This document shows, in pieces, positions 4,697-5,175 of a stretch of 5,175 bases of DNA (its first letter is position 1; each line of letters opens with the position of its first letter). The stretch is from an uncultured Faecalibacterium sp. (GTDB lineage: Bacteria; Bacillota; Clostridia; Oscillospirales; Ruminococcaceae). The DNA lies in NCBI GenBank assembly GCA_902463235.1, contig CABQER010000068.1, positions 1 to 5,175 on the forward strand. Reading direction: 5' to 3'. The translations under genes were made by a program, and so were the position numbers. The notes under the pieces were generated by a model, which was not told the DNA's origin, did not search any database, and saw nothing but the letters and a program-made list of their open reading frames with translations.

Positions 4697-5175
4697 TTAT
4701 TTTGCGTACTCCACAGCGCGGCTCTCGCGGATCACATTGACCTTGATCTGGCCGGGGTAATCCAGCGTGTCCTCGATCTTCTTGGCAATGGAGCGTGCCA
4801 GCAGGATCACCTGATCGTCGCTGATGACATCGGGCTTGACCATGATGCGCACTTCGCGGCCTGCCTGCACGGCAAAGGCCTGCTCCACGCCCTCAAAGCT
4901 GGAAGAGATCTCCTCCAGATTTTCCAGACGCTTGACGTAGCTTTCCACGTTCTCGCGGCGGGCACCCGGGCGTGCAGCGCTGATGGCATCGGCAGCCTGA
5001 ATGATGAAGGCCAGCGGGGTCTTGGGCTCCACATCGCCGTGGTGAGCCTCAATGGCATGGATGATCTGGGTATTTTCCTTGTACTTGCGGCAGATGTCCA
5101 CACCGATCTGCACATGGCTACCCTCGATCTCATGATCCAGTGCCTTGCCGATATCATGCAGCAGACCGGCACGGC
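4697..5175 (-). CDS. rny: Ribonuclease Y, C-terminal part (5' end off the window)
   Basis: RNase Y is the membrane-anchored endoribonuclease that starts mRNA decay in many Firmicutes. The window holds the last 158 codons and the TAA stop at 4697-4699; the frame is open to the right edge. The fragment begins RAGLLHDIGKALDHEIEGSH, which contains the catalytic HD pair and continues the metal-binding HD domain. HHGD follows at fragment residues 44-47 and then SAARPGARRENVESYVKRLE. The C-terminal domain ends with the family's typical GREVRIMVKP, LDYPGQIKVNVIRE and RAVEYAK. The N-terminal membrane anchor, coiled coil and KH domain would lie outside the window. A GTG near 5113 could be mistaken for a start, but it is an internal valine, since conserved RNase Y sequence continues upstream of it. 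The gene ends its own transcription unit at the terminator 4652-4686. Confidence 0.97.
   Translation of the reverse strand, partial: RAGLLHDIGKALDHEIEGSHVQIGVDICRKYKENTQIIHAIEAHHGDVEPKTPLAFIIQAADAISAARPGARRENVESYVKRLENLEEISSSFEGVEQAFAVQAGREVRIMVKPDVISDDQVILLARSIAKKIEDTLDYPGQIKVNVIRESRAVEYAK

Noticed and set aside
4270..4740. Plus-strand open frame of 156 codons across the lipoprotein gene and the rny terminator
   Set aside because: It runs through a strong terminator, a promoter and the 3' end of rny, has no ribosome binding site and no recognisable product.
4697..5113. A separate 138-residue gene starting at the GTG at 5113
   Set aside because: The frame continues upstream to the window edge with conserved RNase Y sequence including the catalytic HD pair, so this GTG is an internal valine codon.

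Overview
The window looks like a chromosomal segment from a fairly GC-rich gut Firmicute. The Oscillospiraceae, and Faecalibacterium or a close relative in particular, are my best guess. That rests on protein style: an alanine-rich 'RRISRRSF' lipoprotein leader on the solute-binding protein, low-GC-Gram-positive-type RNase Y, strong AAGGGG-type ribosome binding sites and intrinsic terminators. I could not confirm the genus by any search. All five supported genes are on the minus strand, so transcription runs from high to low coordinates.

Layout in transcription order: (1) 5175-4697 is the 3' end of rny (ribonuclease Y), covering the catalytic HD region and the C-terminal domain, followed by a strong intrinsic terminator at 4652-4686. 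(2) A compact promoter at 4619-4647 drives a small predicted lipoprotein of unknown function (4584-4066), closed by a second strong terminator at 4008-4046. (3) About 370 bases without a gene (3636-4007) hold an oppA promoter with a perfect TATAAT, a 13-base palindrome, a repeated TTTTTGTGCA motif and a structured 5' leader. (4) oppA (3635-1938) encodes a family 5 solute-binding lipoprotein. (5) A 162-base spacer carries a terminator-like hairpin and smaller hairpins. (6) oppB (1775-840) and oppC (838 to beyond the left edge) encode the two permeases and are separated by one base.

The three opp genes form the front part of an oligopeptide/dipeptide-type ABC importer operon. OppA captures substrate outside the cell and OppB/OppC form the membrane channel. 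The ATPases (OppD/OppF type) are not in the window and would be expected beyond coordinate 1. The hairpin between oppA and oppB fits the usual need for more binding protein than permease.

I see no previously undescribed multi-gene system. The most interesting material is regulatory. The oppA leader contains two overlapping, mutually exclusive perfect inverted repeats next to the ribosome binding site, and the loop of one is complementary to the Shine-Dalgarno sequence. The unknown lipoprotein may carry a divergent CAP-like fold. No RNA genes, CRISPR arrays, insertion sequences or attachment sites were found.
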